Under the pieces are notes generated by a model. The model saw only the letters and a list, made by a program, of their open reading frames with translations. It was not told the DNA's origin and did no database searches. 8,977 nucleotides of DNA, taken from positions 1-8,977 of the forward strand of contig JAKSUF010000048.1 of the NCBI GenBank assembly GCA_024409145.1, written 5' to 3'. Below are positions 1 to 6,998 of this stretch, piece by piece. The DNA is from an archaeon. GTDB lineage: Archaea; Methanobacteriota; Methanobacteria; Methanobacteriales; Methanobacteriaceae. The number at the start of each line of letters is the position of its first letter. Position 1 is the first letter of the stretch. The position numbers were made by a program, and so were the translations under genes.

Positions 1-27
1 TTATTAATTAATAATTTTTATAATAAT

Positions 28-51
28 ATAATTTTAAATAATTAAAATTAT
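28..51 (-). terminator. AT-only hairpin downstream of the regulator gene (possible terminator)
   Basis: A perfect 10-bp inverted repeat (ATAATTTTAA / TTAAAATTAT) surrounds an ATAA tetraloop 14 bases past the stop codon of the Cys-rich regulator gene. It could form a weak 3'-end hairpin. There is no long T-tract directly after it on the minus strand, and an all-AT palindrome can arise by chance in DNA of this composition, so its role as a terminator is only a guess. The remainder of the first 64 bases is nearly pure A/T with no gene. Confidence 0.3.
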
Positions 52-64
52 TTTAATATCTTAC

Positions 65-439
65 TTAATCAACCTCAGAACCTAAACATGCTTTACAATC
101 TACAGGTATCTGACCTTTTTCTTTATGAATTTGACATAAAACATCTGCAGTTTTAATTCTCTTACAAATATAACAAGTACGAGATATAATATCAGATTTA
201 TCCGCCTTACCTTCATAAAGGTCATTTGCAAATTCATGAATTAATTTTTTAACATCATCATTAAATTGAATTCCACTACCTCTTTTATCAGTTAAATATT
301 GAGAAACTGCAGGTTGAGTAATATCCATTAATTCAGAAATCTTTTTTTGTTTCATACCTAAATTTAATAAACTTTTAGCCAGTTCAGAACGTATGGCTGG
401 AATAATATACCATACAACGATTTCACAAGGTGGTTTCAT
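65..439 (-). CDS. XRE-type transcriptional regulator with Cys-rich C-terminus (COG2522-like)
   Basis: This 124-residue protein has a helix-turn-helix at about residues 28-52 (GMKQKKISELMDI then TQPAVSQYLT), as in the small archaeal regulators grouped as COG2522. The opening MKPPCEIVVWYIIPAIR is typical of that group. The C-terminal part has C89-x2-C92, C102 and C115-x2-C118, with another Cys at position 5; this spacing suggests a bound metal or Fe-S cluster, which is inference. The start is supported by AAAGGAG at 448-454, 8 bases upstream. The gene lies 63 bp downstream of cysE on the same strand, but it also has its own TATA box (493-500) and an inverted repeat near the expected transcription start, so it may regulate itself and perhaps cysE. 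The family assignment is by motif; the target and signal are unknown. Confidence 0.8.
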   Translation of the reverse strand: MKPPCEIVVWYIIPAIRSELAKSLLNLGMKQKKISELMDITQPAVSQYLTDKRGSGIQFNDDVKKLIHEFANDLYEGKADKSDIISRTCYICKRIKTADVLCQIHKEKGQIPVDCKACLGSEVD

Positions 440-457
440 TTTAAAATCTCCTTTAAA

Positions 458-500
458 TTAGGTTAATTATAAATAACCCTAATCTACACTAATTTATAAA
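458..500 (-). promoter_or_regulatory. TATA box plus inverted-repeat operator for the Cys-rich regulator gene
   Basis: On the minus strand TTTATAAA (493-500) is a good archaeal TATA box. About 25 bases downstream, where transcription should start, lies an inverted repeat: TTAGGTTA (458-465) and TAACCcTAA (474-482), with one extra C in the second arm. A repeat placed over the start site is a usual position for a repressor, and the encoded protein is itself a helix-turn-helix regulator, so autoregulation is plausible. The TATA box overlaps the end region of cysE. Confidence 0.5.
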
Positions 501-502
501 TA

Positions 503-1198
503 TTAATATTCATTAAAAATTTCCTCAATTTCAGGATTTTTTTCTAAATGTTTAGATTGAATATTTAATTTTTTATTTAATAATTCAACTTGATCTTCAA
601 GAGTTTTTTGACGTTTTAAAAGCAAATCAACAGCTTCAGTAACAGGGTCAGGTAAATCATGGTCCAAACTCATGACACAATTTCTTTTCTCCTGAACAAT
701 CCTACTTGGAACACCTACTGCAGTAGTTCCTGGAGGCACATCTCTTAAAACAACAGAACCTGCACCAATTTTAGAAGATTTACCCAAAGTAATATTACCT
801 AAAACCTTAGCACCAGAGCCTACTACAACACCATCTTCAACAGTAGGATGTCTTTTACCTTTACTTAAACTAGTTCCACCAAGAACAACACCTTGATAAA
901 TTAAAACATCATTTCCAACAATAGCAGTTTCACCAATAACTACACCCATACCATGATCAATAAATACTCTTTTACCTATTTGAGCACCAGGATGAATTTC
1001 TATTCCTGTGAGAAACCTGCTTAAATGAGAAACAAATCTTCCCCAGAATGGAAGATTCTTAATCCAGAACCAATGCGCTATTCTTTGGAAAATAATTGCC
1101 CAAAAACCAGGATAACAAGTGATAACTTCAAGAGTTCCCCTAGCAGCAGGGTCCCTCATTTTTACAGCAGTTATCTCTTCTTTCAATCCATCGAACAT
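503..1198 (-). CDS. cysE: Serine O-acetyltransferase
   Basis: The 231-residue enzyme transfers an acetyl group from acetyl-CoA to L-serine, making O-acetylserine, the first step of cysteine synthesis in the cytoplasm. Residues 66-168 form a left-handed beta-helix of hexapeptide repeats. IEIHPGAQIG (66-75), IDHGMGVVIGE (80-90, His82 matching the catalytic His158 of E. coli CysE, with Glu67 in the place of Asp143), GKRHP (114-118) and GVPSRIV (162-168) are family signatures. The N-terminal part is short, as in Bacillus/Clostridium-type enzymes rather than E. coli, and the C-terminal region after 185 is polar and likely helical or coiled-coil. GGAG at 1206-1209 supports the ATG. It is followed by the Cys-rich regulator. 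The promoter carries a perfect inverted repeat around its TATA box. Many methanogens make cysteine by tRNA-dependent routes, so this bacterial-type enzyme may have been acquired by transfer; that is inference. Confidence 0.95.
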   Translation of the reverse strand: MFDGLKEEITAVKMRDPAARGTLEVITCYPGFWAIIFQRIAHWFWIKNLPFWGRFVSHLSRFLTGIEIHPGAQIGKRVFIDHGMGVVIGETAIVGNDVLIYQGVVLGGTSLSKGKRHPTVEDGVVVGSGAKVLGNITLGKSSKIGAGSVVLRDVPPGTTAVGVPSRIVQEKRNCVMSLDHDLPDPVTEAVDLLLKRQKTLEDQVELLNKKLNIQSKHLEKNPEIEEIFNEY

Positions 1199-1242
1199 AT
1201 CAATTCTCCATTAAATAGTTAATTAAAAACATCATCAGCATA

Positions 1243-1270
1243 CACTGTTTTGATATAAAATATAACAGTG
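1243..1270 (-). promoter_or_regulatory. cysE TATA box bracketed by a 7-bp inverted repeat (operator candidate)
   Basis: CACTGTT (1243-1249) and AACAGTG (1264-1270) are perfect inverted repeats separated by 14 bp. The spacer holds the minus-strand TATA-like sequence TTTTATAT (1253-1260). Transcription would start near 1230, giving a leader of about 30 bases before the cysE ATG. A dimeric protein binding both arms would cover the TATA box and block TBP, the usual way archaeal repressors act. The arms contain C and G in an AT-rich spacer, which makes chance less likely. Confidence 0.6.
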
Positions 1271-1469
1271 ACATATTATTAACAAAGTTATATTTATTTT
1301 CATAGTATATAAATTATATTAGAAAATATAGAACAAAGAAAAATTATAAAATATTTTAATCTAGTAACTTAAAATTCTCAAAGAAATTATTAAAAAAATA
1401 TTTATTAATTAAATACAAATTTATTATTAAAATATCAATTAATAAGTGTAAGTTGAATGGTAAGGTAAA

Positions 1470-2870
1470 ATGAACATTAAAAAATATTTTAAACTAAATG
1501 AAAATGAAACAGATGTTAAAACAGAAGTTCTTGCAGGAATAACAATGTTTATGGCTATGGTGTTCATGCTCATTGTAACTACAAACATACTTGGAGAAGC
1601 AGGAATGGATAAAAATGGAGTTTTTGTAGCAACAACATTAGGTGCTGCAATAACTTGCTTCCTTTTAGGAACTATGTATAATAAAGTCTACATAGCAGGA
1701 CCATCAACAGGAATTATAACTTATTTAACCTACACATTAGTTCAAGACATGGGATTTTCATGGGAAATAGGATTACTTGCAATAATAATTGAAGCATCAA
1801 TATTATTAATACTTGCTTTAACTAATATAACAGAAGATATTTTACATTCAATACCAGATACATTGAAATATGGGATTAGTGCAGGAATTGGGTTATTTAT
1901 TGCATTTATAGGATTACAAGGAGCAGGAATTGTTATCGGAGATCCACAGTCACTAATAGGAATTGGAGATTACAGAAATCCATCTGTACTCTTAACAATA
2001 ATAGGAGTAATTATAACTGGGGCATTAATGAAAAAAGATATTAAAGGATCTATTTTAATTGGAATCATCATAACATATATTTTAGCAATACTATCTCAAA
2101 TTTTAGGATGGTACGTAGTTAATCCTTCAATAGGTGCTTACTCATTAATACCAACACAATTAATTGACTTTAATATAATTTCTGGACTAATGAATGTATC
2201 ATTCCATATAACAAATATTTCCCAAATCACAAACTCTATGAATAATATTGTTTTCTTCATGATAACAATATTTGTTTTCTTATTTATTGATATAAGTAGT
2301 AACTTATCCACAGTTATTGGAATTGACTCACAATTAAATGAAATAAATAAACATAAAATTTTAGATGAAAACTATCCAAAAAAAGAATCTAAATTAAAAG
2401 AAGCAATTATTCCTGCATCAATTGGAAGCATAATTAGTGGTTTATTAGGAACTACAACAATGGTAACTTACCTTGAAACTGCACCTGGAGTAGCAGTAGG
2501 TGGACGTACTGGTCTTGCATCAATAGTGACTGGAGCATGTTTATTAACCTGTCTTATATTTTCACCAATAATTACAATACTTCCACAATTTGTAGTGAGT
2601 CCAGCGATTATTATAGTGGGTATGATGATGATTAGTACATTAAAACTTATTGATTTTGATGATGTTAGTGAAGGATTACCTGGATTTTTAACATTTTTAT
2701 TTATACCATTTACTTATGATATTGGAGAAGGAATTCTACTTGGAATAATAAGTTATGTCTTAATTAAAGTATTATCTGGAAATATCAAAGATATCAAGAA
2801 AGGGACATGGATTTTATTTATATTTGTATTAGCAATGTTTTTATGTATAAAATTTATTTATCCAATTTAA
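1470..2870 (+). CDS. NCS2 family permease, AzgA-like (purine-type transporter)
   Basis: This 466-residue membrane protein has about a dozen hydrophobic segments and belongs to the AzgA (adenine/guanine/hypoxanthine) branch of nucleobase:cation symporters. Recognisable are the N-terminal FKLNENETDVKTEVLAGITMF region, VFVATTLGAAI (51-61), and the conserved TYLETAPGVAVGGRTGL stretch (333-349) with Glu336. Two signatures differ from typical AzgA: the TM3 APGMGLNAFF motif is IAGPSTGIITYL here (75-86), and the TM8 motif FxDxFDTxGT is FIDISSNLST (272-281). Purine uptake is thus the family expectation, but the substrate may differ. The ATG follows GGTAAA, a weak ribosome binding site; the next in-frame Met lies inside TM1, so this start is preferred. 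It is divergent from cysE across a 271-bp AT-rich spacer; no purine riboswitch is evident. No promoter stands out; TATA-like sequences near 1400 and 1420 are candidates. Confidence 0.88.
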   Translation: MNIKKYFKLNENETDVKTEVLAGITMFMAMVFMLIVTTNILGEAGMDKNGVFVATTLGAAITCFLLGTMYNKVYIAGPSTGIITYLTYTLVQDMGFSWEIGLLAIIIEASILLILALTNITEDILHSIPDTLKYGISAGIGLFIAFIGLQGAGIVIGDPQSLIGIGDYRNPSVLLTIIGVIITGALMKKDIKGSILIGIIITYILAILSQILGWYVVNPSIGAYSLIPTQLIDFNIISGLMNVSFHITNISQITNSMNNIVFFMITIFVFLFIDISSNLSTVIGIDSQLNEINKHKILDENYPKKESKLKEAIIPASIGSIISGLLGTTTMVTYLETAPGVAVGGRTGLASIVTGACLLTCLIFSPIITILPQFVVSPAIIIVGMMMISTLKLIDFDDVSEGLPGFLTFLFIPFTYDIGEGILLGIISYVLIKVLSGNIKDIKKGTWILFIFVLAMFLCIKFIYPI

Positions 2871-2959
2871 TCAAATAAAACCACATACAAAAATTCATCA
2901 GAAAATTTTAACCAAATTAATCAAATTAATAAAACCACATATAAAATTCATCAAAATTA
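2871..2959. repeat. Two-copy imperfect direct repeat after the permease gene
   Basis: A segment reading roughly TCAAATAAAACCACATA, then CAAAAATTCATCA, occurs directly after the permease stop (from 2871) and again from 2921 with small insertions and substitutions. The shared ATAAAACCACATA starts at 2875 and 2929. It is a noncoding two-copy duplication; no hairpin or coding potential is seen. The rest of the spacer to 3048 contains only AT-rich sequence and the presumed ogt promoter. Confidence 0.75.
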
Positions 2960-3048
2960 AGTATTACTTAAAAATTACAGTTAAATGATTGAAAAGGAAT
3001 AATCTAATAAGTATTAACACATAAACACAAACAAAGAGAAAGATAATT

Positions 3049-3684
3049 ATGAAAAATAAGTTAGAAGATAAAAAATTATATAAAAAAACATTATATAAAA
3101 CTCCTATACGAAATATTACTATTATTTGGAGTAAAACAGATAGTTTTAAAATAGAAGAAATAGTATTATCCAATCCACAATTAGATTCTGATGAAATAGC
3201 TAATAAAAAATATGAGAATCTAGAGATATTAAACTCTAAAAAAGAACCTAAAAAACTAAAAAATATCTTAAAAGAATTACAAAACTTCTTTAATGAAGAA
3301 GAATATCATTTTTCAACAAGCTATTTAAATCTAAATAGATTAACAGATTTTCAAAAAGAAGTATTACTTACAGAGTTTAATACTAAAAAAGGAACTGTGA
3401 ACACATATGGCGAATTAGCAAAGAAAGTAAATAGACCAAAGGCATATCGAGCAGTGGGAACTGCACTTGCAAACAATCCATTCCCAATTATAATACCTTG
3501 CCATAGAACAATAAAAGCAAATAATACAATAGGTGGTTTTGGTGGAGTTGGACAAGGATTAGAATCAAAAAAGATATTACTCGAGCTTGAAGGTATAGAA
3601 ATTGAAGGTAAAAAAGTAATTAGTGAAAGTCCAATAATTTCATTAGATAAAAGTAAACAGGACAAAATAACTAATTACCAATAA
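3049..3684 (+). CDS. ogt: Methylated-DNA--[protein]-cysteine S-methyltransferase
   Basis: The protein removes alkyl groups from O6-alkylguanine in DNA by transferring them to its own cysteine, a one-time repair reaction. The active-site motif IIIPCHR (147-153) contains Cys151 and His152. Tyr120 (NTYGELA), the DNA-flipping Arg134 (AYRAVGTALANNP), Asn143 and Glu181 (LELEG) match the catalytic and structural residues of human MGMT and bacterial Ogt. GGFGGVGQGLESKKILLELEG follows the active site as expected. At 211 residues it is longer than most family members (150-180) because of a lysine-rich N-terminal region and a polar tail after about residue 188. The start is the only Met in the protein; the ribosome binding site upstream is poor. 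It converges with nth, another DNA repair gene. Confidence 0.95.
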   Translation: MKNKLEDKKLYKKTLYKTPIRNITIIWSKTDSFKIEEIVLSNPQLDSDEIANKKYENLEILNSKKEPKKLKNILKELQNFFNEEEYHFSTSYLNLNRLTDFQKEVLLTEFNTKKGTVNTYGELAKKVNRPKAYRAVGTALANNPFPIIIPCHRTIKANNTIGGFGGVGQGLESKKILLELEGIEIEGKKVISESPIISLDKSKQDKITNYQ

Positions 3685-3689
3685 TTAAT

Positions 3690-3731
3690 AAAAAAGAAAA
3701 ATAATTTAAGAAAAAAGAAAAATAATTTAAG
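3690..3731 (-). repeat. Perfect 21-bp tandem duplication with T-tracts (likely nth terminator)
   Basis: A 21-bp unit (3690-3710) is repeated exactly at 3711-3731 between the convergent ogt and nth genes. On the minus strand each unit ends in TTTTTCTTTTTT, the kind of U-rich tract that terminates archaeal transcription, so the element probably serves as a doubled terminator for nth. The plus strand offers only A-tracts, so no ogt terminator is evident in it. Confidence 0.75.
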
Positions 3732-3808
3732 GATAAAAAAATCCAGATTAAAAATATACTGAAAATAAATATTAATTATAAAAACTGAAAAATAAAAAAA
3801 TTAAAATA

Positions 3809-4444
3809 TTAATCTTCAAGAACATTTATGTCATACTGACAAAGATCATTTAATGGACAAATATCACATTGTGGACCAATAGGTTTACAAATAGTTTGAC
3901 CAAATTGTACCATCAAATCATTCAACTCAATCCAAAGGTCTTTAGGTACTTTTTTCATTAGAACTTGTTCCGTTTCCTCAGGTTCTTTAGTATTAGCTAA
4001 ACCCCAACGATTAGAAATCCTATGAACATGAGTATCAACAGGAATAGCTGCTTCCTGAAATGCAAATACAAAAACACAATTAGCAGTTTTACGACCTACA
4101 CCCGGAAGAGATAAAAGCTCATCCATATCATTTGGAACTTCTCCACCATATTGATCAATTAAAATTTGAGAAACTTCAATAATTCTTCTTGATTTTACCC
4201 TATAAAAACCAGCTTGACGTACTAATTGTTCAACTTCTTCTATAGGGGCATTAGCTACTGCATGAATATCTGGAAAAACTTCAAAAAGAGCATTAGTTGC
4301 TTTATCTGTGTTTTCATCTTTAGTTCTTTGAGATAATATTGTCCTTACTAAAACACGATAAGGATCTCTATCATGAAAAACACGAATTTCATAAATTTCA
4401 TTTAATCTCTTTAAGATTTCTCTAATTTTTTCTTCATCATCCAT
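3809..4444 (-). CDS. nth: Endonuclease III (DNA glycosylase/AP lyase)
   Basis: This 211-residue base excision repair enzyme removes oxidised pyrimidines and cleaves the resulting abasic site. The helix-hairpin-helix LPGVGRKTA (113-121) holds the catalytic Lys119, and the following VDTHVHR holds the catalytic Asp137. The four cysteines 186, 193, 196 and 202 have the exact C-x6-C-x2-C-x5-C spacing of the [4Fe-4S] cluster loop of the Nth/MutY family. Gln40 in ILSQRT matches the damage-recognition region. Length is normal. The ATG is preceded by AGGTG at 4452-4456, 7 bases away. The gene begins 43 bp after the aroA stop on the same strand and is probably co-transcribed with it, though a functional link is not implied. 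Confidence 0.96.
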   Translation of the reverse strand: MDDEEKIREILKRLNEIYEIRVFHDRDPYRVLVRTILSQRTKDENTDKATNALFEVFPDIHAVANAPIEEVEQLVRQAGFYRVKSRRIIEVSQILIDQYGGEVPNDMDELLSLPGVGRKTANCVFVFAFQEAAIPVDTHVHRISNRWGLANTKEPEETEQVLMKKVPKDLWIELNDLMVQFGQTICKPIGPQCDICPLNDLCQYDINVLED

Positions 4445-4487
4445 AACAAAACACCTTAATCAAGAATAATATTAAGTTTATTAATTA

Positions 4488-5816
4488 TTAATTTAATTCT
4501 AATTCAACACCAATATCTGCCATAGCTTCAATGAAATTAGGGAATGAAACATCAAAACATTCACCATCTTCAACTTCAACATCTTCTTTTAAACCTAAAA
4601 GTGAGAAAGCCATTGCTAATCTATGATCTTTATGAGACTTAACAATACCTCCAGAAATAGTTTTACCTTGAATAATAAGAGAATCTTCAAGCTCTTCAAG
4701 AACACAACCTAATTTTTTAAGTTCTTCTGCAGTAGTAGCAATTCTATCAGTTTCTTTTAAACGAGCATGTGCAATTCCAGTAATTTTAGTTTCACCCTCA
4801 GCAACAGCAGCTAAAACAGCAACAGTCAATAATAAATCAGGAGCATTTGAAAGATTAATTTCAGGAACTGCTTTAAGATTACCATCAGAAATAATAGTTA
4901 CAGAATCATCATTAGAGATAATAGTACAACCCATATCTTTTAATATATTAATTATTAACTTATCTCCTTGTTTTGAATCCTTAAATAAATTTTGAACAGT
5001 AATCTCACCACCAGCAATAGCTACAGTAGCTAAAAGGTAAGATGCTGAAGAATAATCACCTTCAACAGTATAATCTGTAGCAATATACTTTTTAGTAGAA
5101 ACATTAAATTTTTCACCAAAACAAGTAGGGAAATCTTCATTACAATCAGTATGTTTAGTGTATTCTACACTTTCAACATTAACACCAAATTTATCCATAA
5201 CAGATAAAGTCATATCAACATAAGGTTTTGAAACAAACTCAGGGAATACTTCTAAATCAACACCTTCCTTAGACAATGGTGCAGAAATAAGTATGGAAGA
5301 AATAAACTGAGAACTCATATTACCCAATATACCTACAGATCCACCATTAAATCCAGGATAAATAGTTAAAGGTGCTTTACCCTCAGTAGAATCTATTTTA
5401 ATACCCAAAGTATCTAAAGCTTCTATAAGTGGCCCCATAGGTCTTGTTTTAAGAGAATCATCACCTGTAAAAATAACTTCATTATCAGATAAACTTGCGA
5501 CACTTGTCATAATACGAAGAGTGGTTCCAGAATTAGCTAAATCTATAGGTTCAGAAGAATTATTATGTAAATTCCCACCAGTACCTATAACTTCTAAATA
5601 TTCCTCAGATCCATCATCTTTTTTAGTTATTATTGCACCTAAAGATTTACATGCATTAATAGAAGAAATTACATCTTCAGAATATAAAACATCATATAAT
5701 TTAGAGATTCCTTCAGATAAAGATGCAATAATCACTGATCTATGACTATAACTTTTAGAAGAAGGAGCTTTAACACAACCTTCAATTTTAGAAAAATTTT
5801 TTATTTTAAGATTCAT
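4488..5816 (-). CDS. aroA: 3-phosphoshikimate 1-carboxyvinyltransferase (EPSP synthase)
   Basis: The 442-residue enzyme joins shikimate-3-phosphate and phosphoenolpyruvate, the sixth step of the shikimate pathway to aromatic amino acids. Substrate-binding motifs are in order: APSSKSYSHR (17-26, Lys21, Ser22, Arg26), LANSGTTLR (93-101), DSLKTRPMGPL (120-130), SSQ (168-170), GDYSSASY (253-260), NAPDL with catalytic Asp327, RLKETDR (352-358) with Glu355, HKDHRLAMA (395-403) and the C-terminal PNF (426-428). All key catalytic residues appear present. It is slightly longer than bacterial enzymes because of a loop around residues 218-242 that contains two cysteines. The ATG has almost no ribosome binding site, and a TATA-like box lies only about 35 bp upstream, suggesting a very short leader. 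nth follows 43 bp downstream. Confidence 0.97.
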   Translation of the reverse strand: MNLKIKNFSKIEGCVKAPSSKSYSHRSVIIASLSEGISKLYDVLYSEDVISSINACKSLGAIITKKDDGSEEYLEVIGTGGNLHNNSSEPIDLANSGTTLRIMTSVASLSDNEVIFTGDDSLKTRPMGPLIEALDTLGIKIDSTEGKAPLTIYPGFNGGSVGILGNMSSQFISSILISAPLSKEGVDLEVFPEFVSKPYVDMTLSVMDKFGVNVESVEYTKHTDCNEDFPTCFGEKFNVSTKKYIATDYTVEGDYSSASYLLATVAIAGGEITVQNLFKDSKQGDKLIINILKDMGCTIISNDDSVTIISDGNLKAVPEINLSNAPDLLLTVAVLAAVAEGETKITGIAHARLKETDRIATTAEELKKLGCVLEELEDSLIIQGKTISGGIVKSHKDHRLAMAFSLLGLKEDVEVEDGECFDVSFPNFIEAMADIGVELELN

Positions 5817-5846
5817 TATATCAATTAATAATATATTAAAAATTAA

Positions 5847-5854
5847 TTATAAAC
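5847..5854 (-). promoter_or_regulatory. Probable TATA box of aroA
   Basis: The minus strand reads GTTTATAA, TATA-like, centred about 34 bases before the aroA ATG. The transcription start would then be near 5825, leaving a leader of about 10 bases. This agrees with the absence of a Shine-Dalgarno sequence before aroA. Other AT-rich sequences nearby could also serve. Confidence 0.4.
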
Positions 5855-5902
5855 TTAACTAAAAAAACAATAGAAATTATGAAAAAATTAAAAATTTGAT
5901 TT

Positions 5903-5949
5903 AAAAAAAACTTAAAAATTAATTAAAAAAAAACAAAAATTAAAAAACA
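5903..5949 (-). terminator. T-rich terminator tract downstream of the VOC gene
   Basis: On the minus strand, runs of eight (5903-5910) and nine (5925-5933) T and further T-rich sequence to 5949 lie downstream of the VOC-fold gene, between it and aroA. Archaeal RNA polymerase terminates at such U-tracts without needing a hairpin. The remainder of the 173-bp spacer is A-rich and featureless apart from the aroA promoter. Confidence 0.5.
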
Positions 5950-5989
5950 ACTAAAATATAAAAAGAAAAAATAAAAATAACTAATAAAA

Positions 5990-6346
5990 TTAATTAGAAA
6001 ACTCAATAATAATCCCATCAGGGTCTTTAAGCTTGAAATGTTTTGGTTTAGGTGCCATGTCAAAAATATCAGATGGAGTATAACCTGCATTGACTACAGT
6101 AGAATAAAATTCTTCTAAAGAACCTTCAACATGAAAACTTAATACAAGTCCTTTGGTTTCTACTTTTTCAACACCTTTAAAATCAACTAATTCTAAACGA
6201 GTTTCACCTTCTTCATTAGCTAAAAAAACAATTTTACCCATAGGAAGTTTTAAATTAGCCTGAACTTGTAATTTTGCAATTTTAGTATAAAAATCTACTG
6301 ATTTTTCTAAATCTCTAACCATAAGAGTAATATAATTCAATTTCAT
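5990..6346 (-). CDS. VOC-fold (glyoxalase/bleomycin-resistance-like) protein
   Basis: The 118-residue protein has the two-module VOC layout: MKLNYITLMVRDLEKSVDFY at the N-terminus, RLELVD (50-55), and the closing KDPDGIIIEF (107-116). Compared with E. coli glyoxalase I, Glu52 and Glu115 are kept, but the two metal-binding histidines appear replaced by Tyr5 and Val68. It is therefore unlikely to be a standard glyoxalase I and may bind a ligand instead; function is unknown. I chose the ATG at 6346, which follows GGTTGGTAAA, rather than a TTG four codons upstream that has no binding site. It lies 91 bp downstream of the PsbP/DUF1795-like gene on the same strand, with a T-rich tract between them, so co-transcription is uncertain. 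Confidence 0.85.
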   Translation of the reverse strand: MKLNYITLMVRDLEKSVDFYTKIAKLQVQANLKLPMGKIVFLANEEGETRLELVDFKGVEKVETKGLVLSFHVEGSLEEFYSTVVNAGYTPSDIFDMAPKPKHFKLKDPDGIIIEFSN

Positions 6347-6377
6347 TTTACCAACCAATCCAAATAAATACTAATAG

Positions 6378-6406
6378 AAAATAGAAAATAAAAAATTAAA
6401 ATAAAA
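6378..6406 (-). terminator. T-rich tract downstream of the PsbP/DUF1795-like gene
   Basis: The minus strand between 6406 and 6378 is almost entirely T with a few A and C, including TTTTTT. It lies about 30 bases past the stop of the upstream gene and could terminate its transcript before the VOC gene. No hairpin is present. Confidence 0.3.
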
Positions 6407-6437
6407 TTTAAGAACTTAATAATATATTAAAAATCAA

Positions 6438-6872
6438 TTAGAATTCTACTGAATCTAAAATAGCTAAATAGTCATTATATGCATAAGGAAACTCTTTAAA
6501 ATTCATCAATTCAAAAATATACATATAACCATTATTTAAAAATGCAGAAACTTGAAGTTCTAAAGTTTTTCCACCTTCTTGTGCATTAGAAATAATGTTA
6601 AATACTTCATTATCATTAAGAGTAACTACTTTTGAATCAACAATGGTCCAACCTTGATTTTCAAAACTTCTTCTCATATCAGATTCTAAATCTGCAACAT
6701 TATTTTTATTACCTGCTTCATTTTTATAAATAGTAATAGTTGAAGGATTTTCTTCTACAACTTTAACTAAAGCTTTAATACAGTTTTGACCAATAACATC
6801 TTTTCTTTGTTCTTTCCAATTACTTAAATATTTAAATTTAATACCTTCTTCATCAAAAAGTACTTCATCCAT
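6438..6872 (-). CDS. PsbP/DUF1795-like small protein, function unknown
   Basis: This 144-residue, acidic, soluble protein resembles the PsbP-related/DUF1795 fold found in many small methanogen proteins: an opening strand DEEGIKFKYLSNWKE, alternating strands such as ALVKVVEE and TITIYK, a helix LESDMRRSFENQGW, then strands VTLNDNEVFNII and the pairing GGKTLELQVSAFLNNGYMYIFEL. It ends in YNDYLAILDSVEF, as usual for this group. The frame is open for 34 more codons upstream, but the ATG at 6872 has a perfect AGGTGAT site in front of it, so the upstream hydrophobic stretch is most likely untranslated AT-rich leader. With this start there is no signal peptide and the protein should be cytoplasmic. 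The family call rests on overall pattern and is moderate. Confidence 0.65.
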   Translation of the reverse strand: MDEVLFDEEGIKFKYLSNWKEQRKDVIGQNCIKALVKVVEENPSTITIYKNEAGNKNNVADLESDMRRSFENQGWTIVDSKVVTLNDNEVFNIISNAQEGGKTLELQVSAFLNNGYMYIFELMNFKEFPYAYNDYLAILDSVEF

Positions 6873-6875
6873 AAT

Positions 6876-6882
6876 ATCACCT
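6876..6882 (-). promoter_or_regulatory. Ribosome binding site fixing the start at 6872
   Basis: AGGTGAT on the minus strand is fully complementary to the archaeal 16S rRNA 3' end (ATCACCT) and lies 3 bases before the ATG. It lies inside the longer open frame and so argues against the upstream start at 6974. Confidence 0.8.
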
Positions 6883-6998
6883 AATCTAATTAGTAATTTA
6901 TTATTTCTAATATTAATATGTTTAATAGAGTTTAATAATTTAATGAAAAATATTAAAAAAATATTTGTAATCATAGCTAACTTATTAAGAAATAGGTT

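Noticed and set aside
1025..1222. Open frame on the plus strand inside cysE
   Set aside because: It lies antisense to clear cysE coding sequence and has no family features.
1402..1445. 9-bp inverted repeat TTATTAATT / AATTAATAA upstream of the permease
   Set aside because: The arms are all A/T and separated by 26 bp; such repeats are expected by chance at this composition.
485..1450. AGTGTA hexamer near three starts (485-490 and 1241-1246 on minus, 1445-1450 on plus)
   Set aside because: A hexamer with this composition is expected several times per strand pair in 9 kb, and its distance to the TATA boxes is not constant.
2964..3173. 69-residue hydrophobic open frame on the minus strand before and within ogt
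   Set aside because: It overlaps the start of ogt antisense, has no binding site, and its hydrophobicity reflects A-rich lysine codons read backwards.
3351..3665. Open frame on the minus strand inside ogt
   Set aside because: Antisense shadow of the conserved alkyltransferase active-site region.
5521..5745. Open frame on the plus strand inside aroA
   Set aside because: Antisense to well-conserved EPSP synthase sequence.
6873..6974. 34-residue hydrophobic N-terminal extension (possible signal or membrane segment) on the PsbP/DUF1795-like protein
   Set aside because: A perfect AGGTGAT ribosome binding site lies within it immediately before the ATG at 6872, and the extension's composition is what AT-rich noncoding DNA gives when translated.
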